This document shows, piece after piece, positions 51,245-59,823 of a DNA stretch of 64,000 bases. The notes under the pieces were generated by a model. The model saw only the letters and a program-made list of their open reading frames with translations. It ran no database searches and was not told where the DNA came from. The stretch is taken from assembly GCA_024279255.1 (NCBI GenBank), contig JAJRRT010000056.1:1-64000 (forward strand). Direction: 5' to 3'. Numbering within the stretch: the first letter of the stretch is position 1; each line of letters starts with the position of its first letter. A program made the translations under genes and the position numbers. The stretch comes from Deltaproteobacteria bacterium. Its GTDB lineage: Bacteria > Desulfobacterota > Desulfuromonadia > Desulfuromonadales > Geopsychrobacteraceae.

Positions 51245-52021
51245 TCAACATGCAGGGTGTTGCCGCAGCATTGCTGTGAGGGAGGCATTGAGGTCCTTCA
51301 CGGTGGTATAAAGGATATGGCCGTTGTTGTTCATTGTGCCGAGGGTGACCTCAGGCTGTTGTTGAAGAATGATGACAGGCTTACCGATTCCGTAGGCCAG
51401 CCCAAGGGCGAGCATGACGTTCGGATCTTGATCGGACAGGTTGAAGATCGCCAATCGGCAGGCGTACAGTTCTTGGCAGAGTTCACAAAGAGCAAGGTCG
51501 TCAAGCAGTGCTTGGTCCGCTTTGAAAAAGGAGAGTCTCTGTGCTTCCAGAGCGGGCTGAATCCCTTTTTTGAAGAGTTCCTGACCTGCGTCTCCGGTGG
51601 GGATTGAAACGAGGATTCGGTTGGCTGATTGCAACGGCCTGATCGACACTCCGTCAGCGTCGTGTTCAAAAAACTTCTCAAGATGCCGCGCCGCGATCAG
51701 CTTCTCTTCGGTTGCTTTATTAAAGGCTTCAACCTTATCTTCCAGACGGTCGATCTGGTGATTGATGGTCTTGACGAATTTTTCAACACTCGTCTTTTTG
51801 ATCGATTTTCCCGATGGTGAATAATCGAAGGGGCCCAGTTTAAAGGTGGGGACCGTCACGGTTTTATCCGCATTGAGCTTGCTGGCTACGGAGTTGTAGC
51901 TCTCTTGCCAACTGTCGAATACGCGGAGATAGACATATTGATTGTTTTTCAGGTATTTACTTATTTTTGCCTGGATGTAATTAAGCTCATCGGCCAGTTC
52001 AGTGAGTTGAGCGATCTCCAT
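51245..52021 (-). CDS. protein with TIR/deoxyribosyltransferase-like C-terminal domain
   Basis: A 258-residue protein. The first about 130 residues are helical with a coiled-coil-like part (FVKTINHQIDRLEDKVEAFN). The C-terminal half has ILVSIPTGDAGQELFKKGIQ, then CRLAIFNLSDQDPNVMLALGLAYGIGKPVIIL. That arrangement is the nucleotide-binding fold of predicted TIR-like or nucleoside 2-deoxyribosyltransferase-like domains. The usual Glu in NVxxELGxA is Ala here (LALGLA), so the catalytic acid may be missing. SD GAGG. A defence or nucleotide-sensing role is possible but not shown by neighbours. Confidence 0.55.
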   Translation of the reverse strand: MEIAQLTELADELNYIQAKISKYLKNNQYVYLRVFDSWQESYNSVASKLNADKTVTVPTFKLGPFDYSPSGKSIKKTSVEKFVKTINHQIDRLEDKVEAFNKATEEKLIAARHLEKFFEHDADGVSIRPLQSANRILVSIPTGDAGQELFKKGIQPALEAQRLSFFKADQALLDDLALCELCQELYACRLAIFNLSDQDPNVMLALGLAYGIGKPVIILQQQPEVTLGTMNNNGHILYTTVKDLNASLTAMLRQHPAC

Positions 52022-52136
52022 TAACGTGCCTCGTGGGGTTTTATGCCGGCTTGCGGTCGCGCGGCAGAAAACCGGCTCCTCTGTAGCAATTTGATATAAA
52101 TTAACACAATTGATAGTCTGCTGTTAAGTCTCAATG

Positions 52137-52204
52137 CCTGGGAGCCTGTTGACCTTGAATATCCAAATTTTACTTCGACTCGTATCGTCCGACAGGCTCC
52201 CAGG
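52137..52204. repeat. short inverted-repeat element, family 2 derivative
   Basis: Begins CCTGGGAGCCTGTTGAC and ends with the near-complement GTCCGACAGGCTCCCAGG. The inner ends share GCCTGTCGGAC with the longer elements at 1518 and 52247. A 68-bp hairpin-forming sequence without coding capacity. Confidence 0.6.
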
Positions 52205-52246
52205 GAAAATGTGGCCTTGGCGCTGACGAAGATTTCTGTATAATCC

Positions 52247-52413
52247 TAGCAGCCTATCGGACTATCAATAAACTGGCTGAAAGTTCGTTTGTTTGGCCCA
52301 TATTTCAACTCGTTATCGATCAATAGCTATGGCTATTACTCTCAAACGAGCGAAAATCTGATCTCAAACGCTCAAATTTTCGCTTCAGTCCTGATAGTCC
52401 GACAGGCTGTCAG
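52247..52413. repeat. inverted-repeat element, family 2, copy 2
   Basis: Begins TAGCAGCCTATCGGACTATC and ends GATAGTCCGACAGGCTGTCAG, an inverted repeat of about 21 bp. The interior shares GGCTATTACTCTCAAACGAG with the copy at 1518-1673. It is 42 bp from the short relative at 52137. It lies directly upstream of the M48 peptidase gene start. Confidence 0.65.
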
Positions 52414-52439
52414 AAAACCATTCATCAACAGGCTCTTCC

Positions 52440-53672
52440 ATGACAGTATTTATCGTTTGTCTCTATCTGGCCGTGCTCGCTTTTGGTTGCAGACTTCACT
52501 TTCTGAATAACCGTCATCTCAAACAGTATGGGCATCAGATCCCTCCGGAATTTGAGGGGGCTATCGATCCCGAGACTCTGGCAAAATCTTCCGATTATAC
52601 ACTGGCCAAGGGGCAGGTTTCTCTGGTGCAGAGCCTCTTCGACAGCGCCTTGACACTGGCCTTTGTCTGCGGTGGACTTATGGTCTGGTATGACGGCTGG
52701 CTGGCCGGCTATGCTCTTCAGTTTATTACCGCTGGGCTCGTTTTTTTTCTACTCTTGTCACTGGCGAAGACGCTGATCGATCTGCCCTTCGATCTCTATA
52801 ATCATTTCAGGATCGAGACCCGCTTCGGCTTCAACAATATGAGCTTCAGGCTCTGGGGGGCTGATCAGCTTAAGTCGCTGTTGCTTTCCAGCCTGTTCTT
52901 TACTTTGCTTGCTTCAGCCGCTTTCTGGCTTATTCAGACGGCCCCTGAAAACTGGTGGCTCTGGGTCTGGGTGCTGATGGTCGGGTTCAGCCTCTTGATG
53001 ATGGTCCTCTCGCCCTATGTTATCGAGCCACTTTTTTTCAAGTTCGCACCCCTGAAGGTAGAAGGCCTCGAAGAGAATATCCGTGAAATGATGGGCAAGG
53101 CGGGACTATCGGTGAGCAAGGTTCTGCAGGTGGATGCCTCTAAACGCAGCGGTCACTCCAATGCTTATTTTACCGGGATCGGCAAGCAGAAGCGGGTTGT
53201 GCTCTTCGATACCTTGCTGGAACAACTCTCCAAAGAAGAGATCCTGGCGGTGTTGGCCCACGAACTGGGGCACATGAAGAAGAAACATATTTTGAAACGG
53301 ATGATCATGATGGCCGGAATCGCGCTTTTTTATTGCTGGCTGGCGCATACCCTCATCGGCTGGCAGGGGTTGCCGATGCTTGTTGGCATGGACGAAGCCA
53401 GCTTTTATGCGCGGTTGGTGATTCTTTTGTTCCTCTCCGGCATCCTGACTTTTCCACTTACGCCCTTGTTCAGTATTCTGTCGCGCAGGGATGAATATGA
53501 GGCTGACCATTTTGCCTGTGATCTGCATGGCAACCCCGAAGATCTGGCGACGGCTCTGGTCAAGATGAGTACAGAGAATCTCGCGAACCTGCATCCTCAC
53601 CCCAGCTATGCGCGCTTCTACTATTCGCACCCCCCGGTGGTGGAACGCGTGCGGAATTTAAGAGCGCAATAA
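52440..53672 (+). CDS. M48 (Ste24/CAAX-type) membrane metalloprotease
   Basis: A 410-residue zinc protease in the inner membrane. The active site is LAHELGHMKKKH (HExxH), with the third zinc ligand Glu in RRDEYEADHFA. The N-terminal half has three to four membrane helices, and DLPFDLYNHFRIETRFGFNNM is the Ste24 family signature. The size and pattern fit the large Ste24 type, not the shorter HtpX. In bacteria it degrades membrane or damaged proteins. SD is weak (AGG). An inverted-repeat element ends 26 bp ahead of it. Confidence 0.9.
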   Translation: MTVFIVCLYLAVLAFGCRLHFLNNRHLKQYGHQIPPEFEGAIDPETLAKSSDYTLAKGQVSLVQSLFDSALTLAFVCGGLMVWYDGWLAGYALQFITAGLVFFLLLSLAKTLIDLPFDLYNHFRIETRFGFNNMSFRLWGADQLKSLLLSSLFFTLLASAAFWLIQTAPENWWLWVWVLMVGFSLLMMVLSPYVIEPLFFKFAPLKVEGLEENIREMMGKAGLSVSKVLQVDASKRSGHSNAYFTGIGKQKRVVLFDTLLEQLSKEEILAVLAHELGHMKKKHILKRMIMMAGIALFYCWLAHTLIGWQGLPMLVGMDEASFYARLVILLFLSGILTFPLTPLFSILSRRDEYEADHFACDLHGNPEDLATALVKMSTENLANLHPHPSYARFYYSHPPVVERVRNLRAQ

Positions 53673-53704
53673 AAATCTGGCAACGACCTGGCGAAGGAGA
53701 ACTG

Positions 53705-54688
53705 ATGAGATCCCCCCGCAAACAGATTCTGGATTGGGCCGAGCATGGTCAACTCAGTGAAGGCTCGCTCTGTGAGGCTCTGAAATTGACGGAAGCGGAT
53801 CCCGCTCCGACCGACTGGCGCAGCTTTTTCGATCACCTGATGTTGTGGCTCGGCTCCATCTTCATGGCGGTCGGCGTGATCTTTTTTTTCGCTTATAACT
53901 GGCAGGAGATGGGGCGCTACGCCAAATTTGGACTGGTTGAAATCTTGATCCTGATCGCGGTCGGCAGCTGCTGGAAACTTGGGCTGGATCGACTGTCGAG
54001 TAAGGCGGCCCTGTTCTCTGCAACCCTGCTGATCGGTGCACTGCTGGCGCTGGTGGGTCAGACTTATCAGACCGGGGCCGATCCCTGGCAACTCTTTGCA
54101 AGCTGGGCGCTGATGATTCTTCCCTGGGTTGTCATCGCTCGTTTTGGTGGTTTGCTGCTGTTTTGGGTCGGGCTGGTTAATCTCTCCATGCTGCTCTACT
54201 TTCAAACCTTTCCGCGTTTCTTCGGTTTTTTCGACTTGCTGTTCGATTCCGAGACCTTACTCTGGACTTTCTTTATCTTTAATACCGTCATTCTCTGTTT
54301 CTGGGAGTTTGCTGTCCAGCGTGGAGTCGTTTGTTTGAGCGAACGTTGGCCTCTACGGGTGTTGGCCGTTGCCAGTGGCAGTTTAATTACAACCCTGGCG
54401 GTATGGTCGATTATCGAATTCCGTTCATTCGGGATTGCCGGGCCACTCGTTTACTTTGTCTGGCTTGCAGCGGCCTATGCTGTCTATCGATATAAGTTTC
54501 AGGATATCTTTGTGCTGGCAGGTGGGGTCTTGAGCATCATCATTGTTGCCACAACCGGTCTGGCAAGGATGATGAGTTCAAACAATTTTAGCGCTGGCGG
54601 TTTGTTGTTTCTTGGCCTGGCGGTGATCGGCATGTCGGCGGCTGGTGGCTACTGGCTGAAAGCTCTGGCCCAGGAGGAGACATCATGA
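53705..54688 (+). CDS. DUF2157 membrane protein
   Basis: A 327-residue protein starting MRSPRKQILDWAEHGQLSEGSL. After the cytoplasmic N-terminal part come about ten hydrophobic segments; the first is LMLWLGSIFMAVGVIFFFAYNW, typical of DUF2157. The function is not known. SD GGAG. It overlaps the next gene by 4 bp (ATGA). DUF2157, DUF4401 and GDYXXLXY genes go together in many genomes, which points to one membrane complex. Confidence 0.85.
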   Translation: MRSPRKQILDWAEHGQLSEGSLCEALKLTEADPAPTDWRSFFDHLMLWLGSIFMAVGVIFFFAYNWQEMGRYAKFGLVEILILIAVGSCWKLGLDRLSSKAALFSATLLIGALLALVGQTYQTGADPWQLFASWALMILPWVVIARFGGLLLFWVGLVNLSMLLYFQTFPRFFGFFDLLFDSETLLWTFFIFNTVILCFWEFAVQRGVVCLSERWPLRVLAVASGSLITTLAVWSIIEFRSFGIAGPLVYFVWLAAAYAVYRYKFQDIFVLAGGVLSIIIVATTGLARMMSSNNFSAGGLLFLGLAVIGMSAAGGYWLKALAQEETS

Positions 54689-55782
54689 AGGCTCTTGCCC
54701 GTCATGCATTGTGGCAAAAGCTGCAAGCCGCTGGACTGGTTGAGGGGGAGCTTCCTCTCGTCAATGAGATTGACTCCCCCTGGTACATTCGTGTGATGCT
54801 CGGATTCGCGGGCTGGATCGGCTCACTGTTTTTGCTCGGTTTTGTTGGCGTCGGGTTTGCGTTTGTGATGAAGAGTGCTCTGGCTTCCCTGGTTGTTGGC
54901 GTTTGCGTCAGCGGTGGTGCATTTGCACTTTTCAGGTCCAAGCGGGAGACAGCCTTTATCACCCAGTTTGGACTGGCGGTTGGTCTGGCCGGACAGATGT
55001 TGCTGATCTTTGGATTGGGTGACTTGTTTGGCGGTAAAGAGTCAACTTTGTTTGGAGCCGCGTTTGTCGTCGAAGTGATTTTGACTGTACTGATGCCGAA
55101 CTTTATTTATCGTGTCATGTCCAGTATGGCGGCACTGCTCGCGCTCTCTTTGTCTTTGAATAGCCTCGGTGTCTTTGGAATTGCACCCGCCGTTACTGCG
55201 GCAGCATTTGCCTGGATCTGGCTGCAGGAGACTCGCCTGGTCAGATTCAGCGCGCTCTGTCGACCGGTTGGCTATGGTCTGGCTCTGTCACTGCTGCTCT
55301 ACCGGGTAAACATTCTCTGGGGTCGCGGGCTCTGGTGGCATCGATCACGACATGCTGCGAACTGGATTGAAATCTATTCGCCCTGGTTGGGTCTGGTTCT
55401 GGTTGCAGTAACTTTTCTTGCGGTGGCCTTCATCCTCCTTAAGCGCATGGATATAGCAGCGACCAGCCGAACCGGGATCACTGTTCTTGCTGGCGCAACT
55501 CTGACTATGGCAGCATCTGTCGTCGCACCGGGAATCGCACCAGCTTTACTGGTTTTGGTCGTTGGCTTTGCCGTTTGCGGTCGGGTGATGATCGGGCTTG
55601 GTCTGTTGGCCATGGGTGGGTTTTTATCCAATTACTATTACACGATGCAATCGACTTTGTTGATGAAATCGATGTTGTTGTTCGGACTCGGTACTCTGCT
55701 GCTTGTTTGTCGATTGCTGATAAATAGATTCTGGCCGTCCAGATTTTTTCCATCTGTTGGCGGAGGACAAGCCGATGCGTAA
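54685..55782 (+). CDS. DUF4401 membrane protein
   Basis: A 365-residue protein, starting MKALARHALWQKLQAAGLVEGEL. It has about ten membrane helices after the N-terminal part; GWIGSLFLLGFVGVGFAFVM is the first. The helices are followed by WGRGLWWHRSRHAANWIEIY, a hydrophilic loop that is conserved in the family. SD GGAGGAG. It overlaps the next gene by 8 bp. It has no known function. Confidence 0.85.
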   Translation: MKALARHALWQKLQAAGLVEGELPLVNEIDSPWYIRVMLGFAGWIGSLFLLGFVGVGFAFVMKSALASLVVGVCVSGGAFALFRSKRETAFITQFGLAVGLAGQMLLIFGLGDLFGGKESTLFGAAFVVEVILTVLMPNFIYRVMSSMAALLALSLSLNSLGVFGIAPAVTAAAFAWIWLQETRLVRFSALCRPVGYGLALSLLLYRVNILWGRGLWWHRSRHAANWIEIYSPWLGLVLVAVTFLAVAFILLKRMDIAATSRTGITVLAGATLTMAASVVAPGIAPALLVLVVGFAVCGRVMIGLGLLAMGGFLSNYYYTMQSTLLMKSMLLFGLGTLLLVCRLLINRFWPSRFFPSVGGGQADA

Positions 55783-56269
55783 AATCATTCTGATTCTCAC
55801 AACCCTGGTCGTGCTGATTGCGGTCAACTTCAATATCTATCAACGTGAACAGCTGATAAACGATGGTCGGTTGGTGTTGTTAGCACTGGCGCCGGTCGAC
55901 CCTCGCTCACTGATGCAGGGCGATTACATGGCACTGCGCTTTGAAGTTGCCAACCAGGCTTTTCAGCAGAATGATCTCAAAACCCTGGAGGATGGTTATC
56001 TGGTTCTGACCATCGATGAACAAAATCGAGCAACATTCAGTCGTTTTGCTGAGGATTCAGCCCTGACTGATGATGAAGTTTTGATGCGTTATCGTATTCG
56101 CGATGGTCGTTCAAAGTTCGCGACCAACGCCTTCTTCTTTCAAGAAGGGCATGCTAAAGATTATAGAAAGGCCAAGTTTGGTGAATTTCGGGTTGCGTCG
56201 GATGGAGACTCGATTCTAACGAATCTGCGGGATAAGGACCTGGTTGTACTGGGAACAGGGAAACCCTGA
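55775..56269 (+). CDS. GDYXXLXY-domain membrane-anchored protein
   Basis: A 164-residue protein starting MRKIILILTTLVVLIAVNFN (signal anchor). The family motif GDYMALRF is at residues 49-56 after PVDPRSLMQ. The rest is a soluble periplasmic domain with RYRIRDGRSKFATNAFFFQEGHA. SD GGAGGA is inside the upstream gene. It is the third gene of the DUF2157-DUF4401 unit, which ends at the hairpin at 56311. Confidence 0.88.
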   Translation: MRKIILILTTLVVLIAVNFNIYQREQLINDGRLVLLALAPVDPRSLMQGDYMALRFEVANQAFQQNDLKTLEDGYLVLTIDEQNRATFSRFAEDSALTDDEVLMRYRIRDGRSKFATNAFFFQEGHAKDYRKAKFGEFRVASDGDSILTNLRDKDLVVLGTGKP

Positions 56270-56310
56270 TTTTGATCAAACCCCCACTTTTGTTTTGTCG
56301 ATTATATGTG

Positions 56311-56352
56311 CCGGGCCGAAGAATTTTCTGATGGGGTAATTCTTCGGCCCGG
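56311..56352. terminator. strong bidirectional hairpin between converging genes
   Basis: CCGGGCCGAAGAATT and AATTCTTCGGCCCGG are exact complements around a 12-base loop. Only a short T run is found, but the position between two converging genes and the 15-bp stem suit a terminator for both. Confidence 0.8.
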
Positions 56353-56376
56353 TAGAGCCCAGTGGTCGTAATTCTC

Positions 56377-57447
56377 TCAGATGTTCGGAATCCGGGTTGT
56401 CTCGCCCTTGTAGTTTTTCAGTGTGTACTCAGTGTCATTCTTGTCATCAATGTAGTAGTCCGGCATCAGCGGGATTTTGCCGATATTGGTCGCCAGCACG
56501 TACATCGGTTGCGCCATCCCGGTGGTGTGACCCCGCAGTGCGTCACGGATCAGTTCGGCACCTTTTTCAACCGGTGTACGGAAATGATCGATCCCCGGGG
56601 CCGGTTCGCAATAGAAAACATAGTAGGGGCGAATCCGGGTGCGCAGCAGTTTCTGGTGTAGCTCTTTGAAGGTCGGCACATCATCGTTGATCCCTTTTAA
56701 GAGTACAGCCTGGTTGCCGACATTGACTCCACAACTCATCAACTCATATACGGCTTTTTCGGTTTCGGGGGTAATCTCTTTCGGGTGGTTGCACTGAGTA
56801 TTGATCCAGACCGGCACCCTGTGAAAGCCGCCGATCGCTTTTTTTAAACCTTCGGTGATCCGTTGTGGGAGAACGATCGGCAGGCGTGAGCCGATGCGGA
56901 TCATCTCAACGTGAGGGATCGCGCGCAGGCTGTCGATCAGATACTTCAGCTTTTCATCCGAGAGCAGCAAAGGGTCTCCGCCGGTGATCAGCACGTCACG
57001 AATCTCGTCGTGCTCGCCAATCCAGGCCAGGCCTTCTTCAACATCGAAACGCAACTGCAGATCCTGATCTACAACCAACTCCTTGCGGAAACAGTGCCGG
57101 CAGTAGATTCCGCAATCCTGGATGACGGTAAAGGCGATCCGGTCGGTGTACTGACGAGCAATACTGTCGGGACGGACCTCTTCTGTCTTACGATTTTCCT
57201 TGAAGAGCAGGTAGTCTTTCATCCCGAATTTATTGACCTTCTCCTGCATTGAAGGGATGACCTGCATCCTGATCGGGCATGTTGGATCGTCTTTATCCAT
57301 TAATGAGGCAAAATAGGGTGTCGTTCCCCATTTGGTGTCCAAAGACTGAATTGCCTCTTTTTCGTCGTCAGAGACATTAATGTAGGTTGAAAGTTTTTCG
57401 AGAGTGTTGACCTGGTTTTGCATCTGCTTTTGCCATTTAGCAGGCAT
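56377..57447 (-). CDS. kamA: lysine 2,3-aminomutase
   Basis: A 356-residue radical-SAM/PLP enzyme that turns L-lysine to L-beta-lysine. The radical-SAM motif is CGIYCRHCFRK, and the PLP Lys lies in the LLKGINDD segment. RQYTDRIAFTVIQDCG and VLITGGDPLLLSDEKL are family hallmarks. The length suits the short form used for N-acetyl-beta-lysine (ablA), an osmolyte; the partner acetyltransferase ablB is not next to it. It lies next to glycine betaine transport genes. The upstream region carries a 149-nt element shared with proV. SD AAAGGAG. Confidence 0.9.
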   Translation of the reverse strand: MPAKWQKQMQNQVNTLEKLSTYINVSDDEKEAIQSLDTKWGTTPYFASLMDKDDPTCPIRMQVIPSMQEKVNKFGMKDYLLFKENRKTEEVRPDSIARQYTDRIAFTVIQDCGIYCRHCFRKELVVDQDLQLRFDVEEGLAWIGEHDEIRDVLITGGDPLLLSDEKLKYLIDSLRAIPHVEMIRIGSRLPIVLPQRITEGLKKAIGGFHRVPVWINTQCNHPKEITPETEKAVYELMSCGVNVGNQAVLLKGINDDVPTFKELHQKLLRTRIRPYYVFYCEPAPGIDHFRTPVEKGAELIRDALRGHTTGMAQPMYVLATNIGKIPLMPDYYIDDKNDTEYTLKNYKGETTRIPNI

Positions 57448-57631
57448 GCTTTTCTCCTTTATTAAGGTTATATCGATTCTGCGGAGTTTGAGAGTCGACG
57501 AAATCAGGAGGGCTGAATGCTGAGGGCTGTCAGATATACACTTCGGCCGTCAGGCGTAAAGGTGCACGGAGGGGGTGGAGCACTGGCCATCAGCCGCGTC
57601 CTGAAAATTGTTACTATTCGGTTGTTTTGGA

Positions 57632-57780
57632 ACAGAGCGACCCGCGACTCGGTTCAACCGGTAGGTTCGAACCAAGCGCAACTCTATAAGAAAAGAGGAT
57701 CTGCGAAGCATCACGCGGGGTGAAGTTCTTAACGATCTCCTTGCGGGGCAAGGACGGAACACTCAGATAGGGTGTCGCCT
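57632..57780 (-). promoter_or_regulatory. conserved ~150-nt element, copy A (upstream of kamA)
   Basis: This sequence and 61235-61384 are about four-fifths identical by eye (149 and 150 nt), in the same orientation relative to kamA and proV. Both end 170-185 nt before the start codon. Perfectly kept parts are gaagcatcac and cttgcggggcaaggacggaac. The latter forms a short hairpin (CCTTGC-GGG-GCAAGG) enclosed by GTTC and GAAC. Base changes are not concentrated in third codon positions of any frame, so it is probably not coding. It may be a 5'-UTR RNA element or a shared control region of osmolyte genes. Confidence 0.6.
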
Positions 57781-57845
57781 TGTCGATCAGTCTTGATTGT
57801 GAGGAATAGTGATTATTCCTCGTGTCTATCCCTGAAGTTGGTGTA

Positions 57846-57879
57846 AGCCCGGCCGGAGGGGTTTCACGCCGGCCGGGCT
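57846..57879. terminator. GC-rich hairpin after proX
   Basis: AGCCCGGCCGG pairs exactly with CCGGCCGGGCT, 12 bp after the proX stop on the minus strand. A T tract is lacking on that strand. A second small perfect hairpin (GAGGAATA/TATTCCTC) lies at 57801-57821. Probably the end of the proVWX transcript. Confidence 0.65.
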
Positions 57880-57890
57880 GATCCTGATTT

Positions 57891-58910
57891 TTAGAGCGCA
57901 GCTTTGCGTGCCGAATCTAGCCAGCTGTCCCAGGTCTTCTGGTTCTTCTTGATCCACTCTTTGACGTGACGATCAATATCTTTCGTTGATTTCTCGCCAT
58001 TTTGCATCTTGGTGTTCTGCTCATTGATATCACCGAGCGGCAGGGTGAAGAGCTTGAAGAATTCTTTAGCCGCCGGGTTCTTGGCAAGGAATTTCTTGTT
58101 GGCGACGATCCGAATGTCGGCGACCACAAAACCGAGCTTGACCGGATCGCTGACTGCTCCCTCAACCCCAGGGACAGTCAAGCGGTCAACTGAGTCTTTT
58201 TGTGCTTCAGTCGGCTTGATCTCAGGTACGTTCATCCAGAGCACGTCCTGACCTGGTTTAAATTTAAAGATGGTCCAGTTTGGTGCCCAGGTGTAGAAGA
58301 AAGCAGGTTGGCCGGATTTGTAACGAGCCAGGGCATCGGCCATGCTCGCAGAGTAAGCAGCCTTTATCAGGTTGATGTCATCCTCAAGACCATAGGCCTT
58401 CATGTGGTGGGCGATCGTGGCCTCACATCCCCAGCCGGCAGGGCAGGCAGTCAGGTCGGCCTTGCCGTCGCCGTTGGCATCGAAGGCCGCTTTGACTTCT
58501 GGACGTTTGAAGTCGGCGAGTGATTTGATGTTGAATTTTTCGACTTCTTTCTTCGAGACCAGATACCCCTGCAAGCCACCAGCTTTGACGACGTAACCAA
58601 TCTTCTCGCCTTTTTCATCAAAGTTTTTCGGTACCTGTCCGTTATGGACCGGGAACCAGCCGTTGGTCCAGTAATCGAGATCACCTAAGGCGAGTGCCTG
58701 GTAAAAGAGTGGGTTGGATAACTCTTTCGGTTTTTTCGCATTGTAGCCGAGCTCTTTGAGACCAGCACGAACCAGAGCTTCTTGAAAGTAGCCGGTGTTC
58801 CAAGTGGCCCGGCCGGGCTGAACCTTGATCCCCTTGCCAGGTTTCTGTTGGTCCGCAAAAGCGGGTAAACATAGAGACAGCAGTAGCAGGGTAAGCAAAA
58901 CACGTTTCAT
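57891..58910 (-). CDS. proX: glycine betaine/proline ABC transporter, substrate-binding protein
   Basis: A 339-residue periplasmic protein. Signal peptide MKRVLLTLLLLSLCLPAFA. Mature part: GRATWNTGYFQEALVRAGLKELGY, then QALALGDLDYWTNGWFPVH and AGWGCEATIAHHMKAYGL. The Trp-rich segments provide the aromatic cage that holds betaine. The C-terminal ends with the DRHVKEWIKKNQKTWDSWL helix. SD AAAGGAG. It is the third gene of proVWX; 46 bp separate it from the permease. Confidence 0.92.
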   Translation of the reverse strand: MKRVLLTLLLLSLCLPAFADQQKPGKGIKVQPGRATWNTGYFQEALVRAGLKELGYNAKKPKELSNPLFYQALALGDLDYWTNGWFPVHNGQVPKNFDEKGEKIGYVVKAGGLQGYLVSKKEVEKFNIKSLADFKRPEVKAAFDANGDGKADLTACPAGWGCEATIAHHMKAYGLEDDINLIKAAYSASMADALARYKSGQPAFFYTWAPNWTIFKFKPGQDVLWMNVPEIKPTEAQKDSVDRLTVPGVEGAVSDPVKLGFVVADIRIVANKKFLAKNPAAKEFFKLFTLPLGDINEQNTKMQNGEKSTKDIDRHVKEWIKKNQKTWDSWLDSARKAAL

Positions 58911-58956
58911 ACTTTTCTCCTTTTGATCAGATTAATGTGTGAATAGAACTAAAAAA

Positions 58957-59796
58957 CTACTTTTGTGCAATTCCTTGGGTGATGCGATCGAGAACCATTG
59001 CCAGCAGGACGATGGAGAGGCCCCCAATAGTCGCCAGCCCGATCTCTAAAGTGTTCAATCCTTGTACCACAGGATTTCCTAATCCGCCCGCACCAATGAG
59101 TGCGGCGATGACCACCATCGACAGGGCCATCATGATTGTCTGGTTGAGCCCGGCCATGATCGAGGGCATGGCGAGGGGGATTTGAACCTTACGTAGCACC
59201 TGCCAGGGTGTTGCACCGAAGGCCGTTGCCGCTTCGATCAATTCAGGATGAACCTGACGGATCCCGAGATTTGTCAAACGAACAATCGGTGGCAGGGCAA
59301 AGACGATGGTTGCTAGAATGCCGGAGACGGTGCCGATACTGAACAACATGACCACCGGTACCAGGTAGACAAATGCCGGGGTAGTTTGCATGGCATCAAG
59401 AAAGGGCCGCAGGAAGGTTTCGAAACGTTTGCTGCGGCCAGCTAATATCCCAAGGGGAATGCCGGTCGCCGCGCAAAAGAGCACCGAACAGATCACCATC
59501 GACAGGGTGGTCATGGTGTCTTCCCAAAGACCGAGATAACCGATGAGTACGAAAGTCAAAATGCTGAAAATCGTCACGCGTTTACCGGCGAAGCGCCAGG
59601 CCGCCAGGGCAAACAGCAAGATCACAACAAAGGGTGGCAGGGTCGCAAACAGCCACTCTAGAGCTTCTAGGCTGATTTGAACCGGTGCTTTGATGATCTG
59701 AAAATATTCACGATAATTCATGACCAGCCAATCGACGGCGGTCTGGACCCATTCATCTAGTGGTATCAACTGTTCTTCAAAATTAAATATTCGCAT
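58957..59796 (-). CDS. proW: glycine betaine/proline ABC transporter, permease
   Basis: A 279-residue permease. Seven or so hydrophobic segments, with the motif LDAMQTTPAFVYLVPVVMLF and the EAA loop EAATAFGATPWQVLRKVQIPLAMPSIMAG, as in ProW/OpuAB. The N-terminus is shorter than in E. coli ProW. It lies 27 bp after the ATPase gene. ATP-driven import of glycine betaine or proline betaine. Confidence 0.93.
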   Translation of the reverse strand: MRIFNFEEQLIPLDEWVQTAVDWLVMNYREYFQIIKAPVQISLEALEWLFATLPPFVVILLFALAAWRFAGKRVTIFSILTFVLIGYLGLWEDTMTTLSMVICSVLFCAATGIPLGILAGRSKRFETFLRPFLDAMQTTPAFVYLVPVVMLFSIGTVSGILATIVFALPPIVRLTNLGIRQVHPELIEAATAFGATPWQVLRKVQIPLAMPSIMAGLNQTIMMALSMVVIAALIGAGGLGNPVVQGLNTLEIGLATIGGLSIVLLAMVLDRITQGIAQK

Positions 59797-59823
59797 TGCT
59801 CAGTCTTGTCTCCATTATGGTAA

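Noticed and set aside
57550-57762. Minus-strand 70-codon frame through element A
   Set aside because: The corresponding frame is not kept in element B; Arg/Ser-rich composition suggests a chance frame.
57632-57780. tRNA remnant in element A because of GGTTCGAACC
   Set aside because: No acceptor stem or anticodon arm can be formed, and the segment differs in element B.
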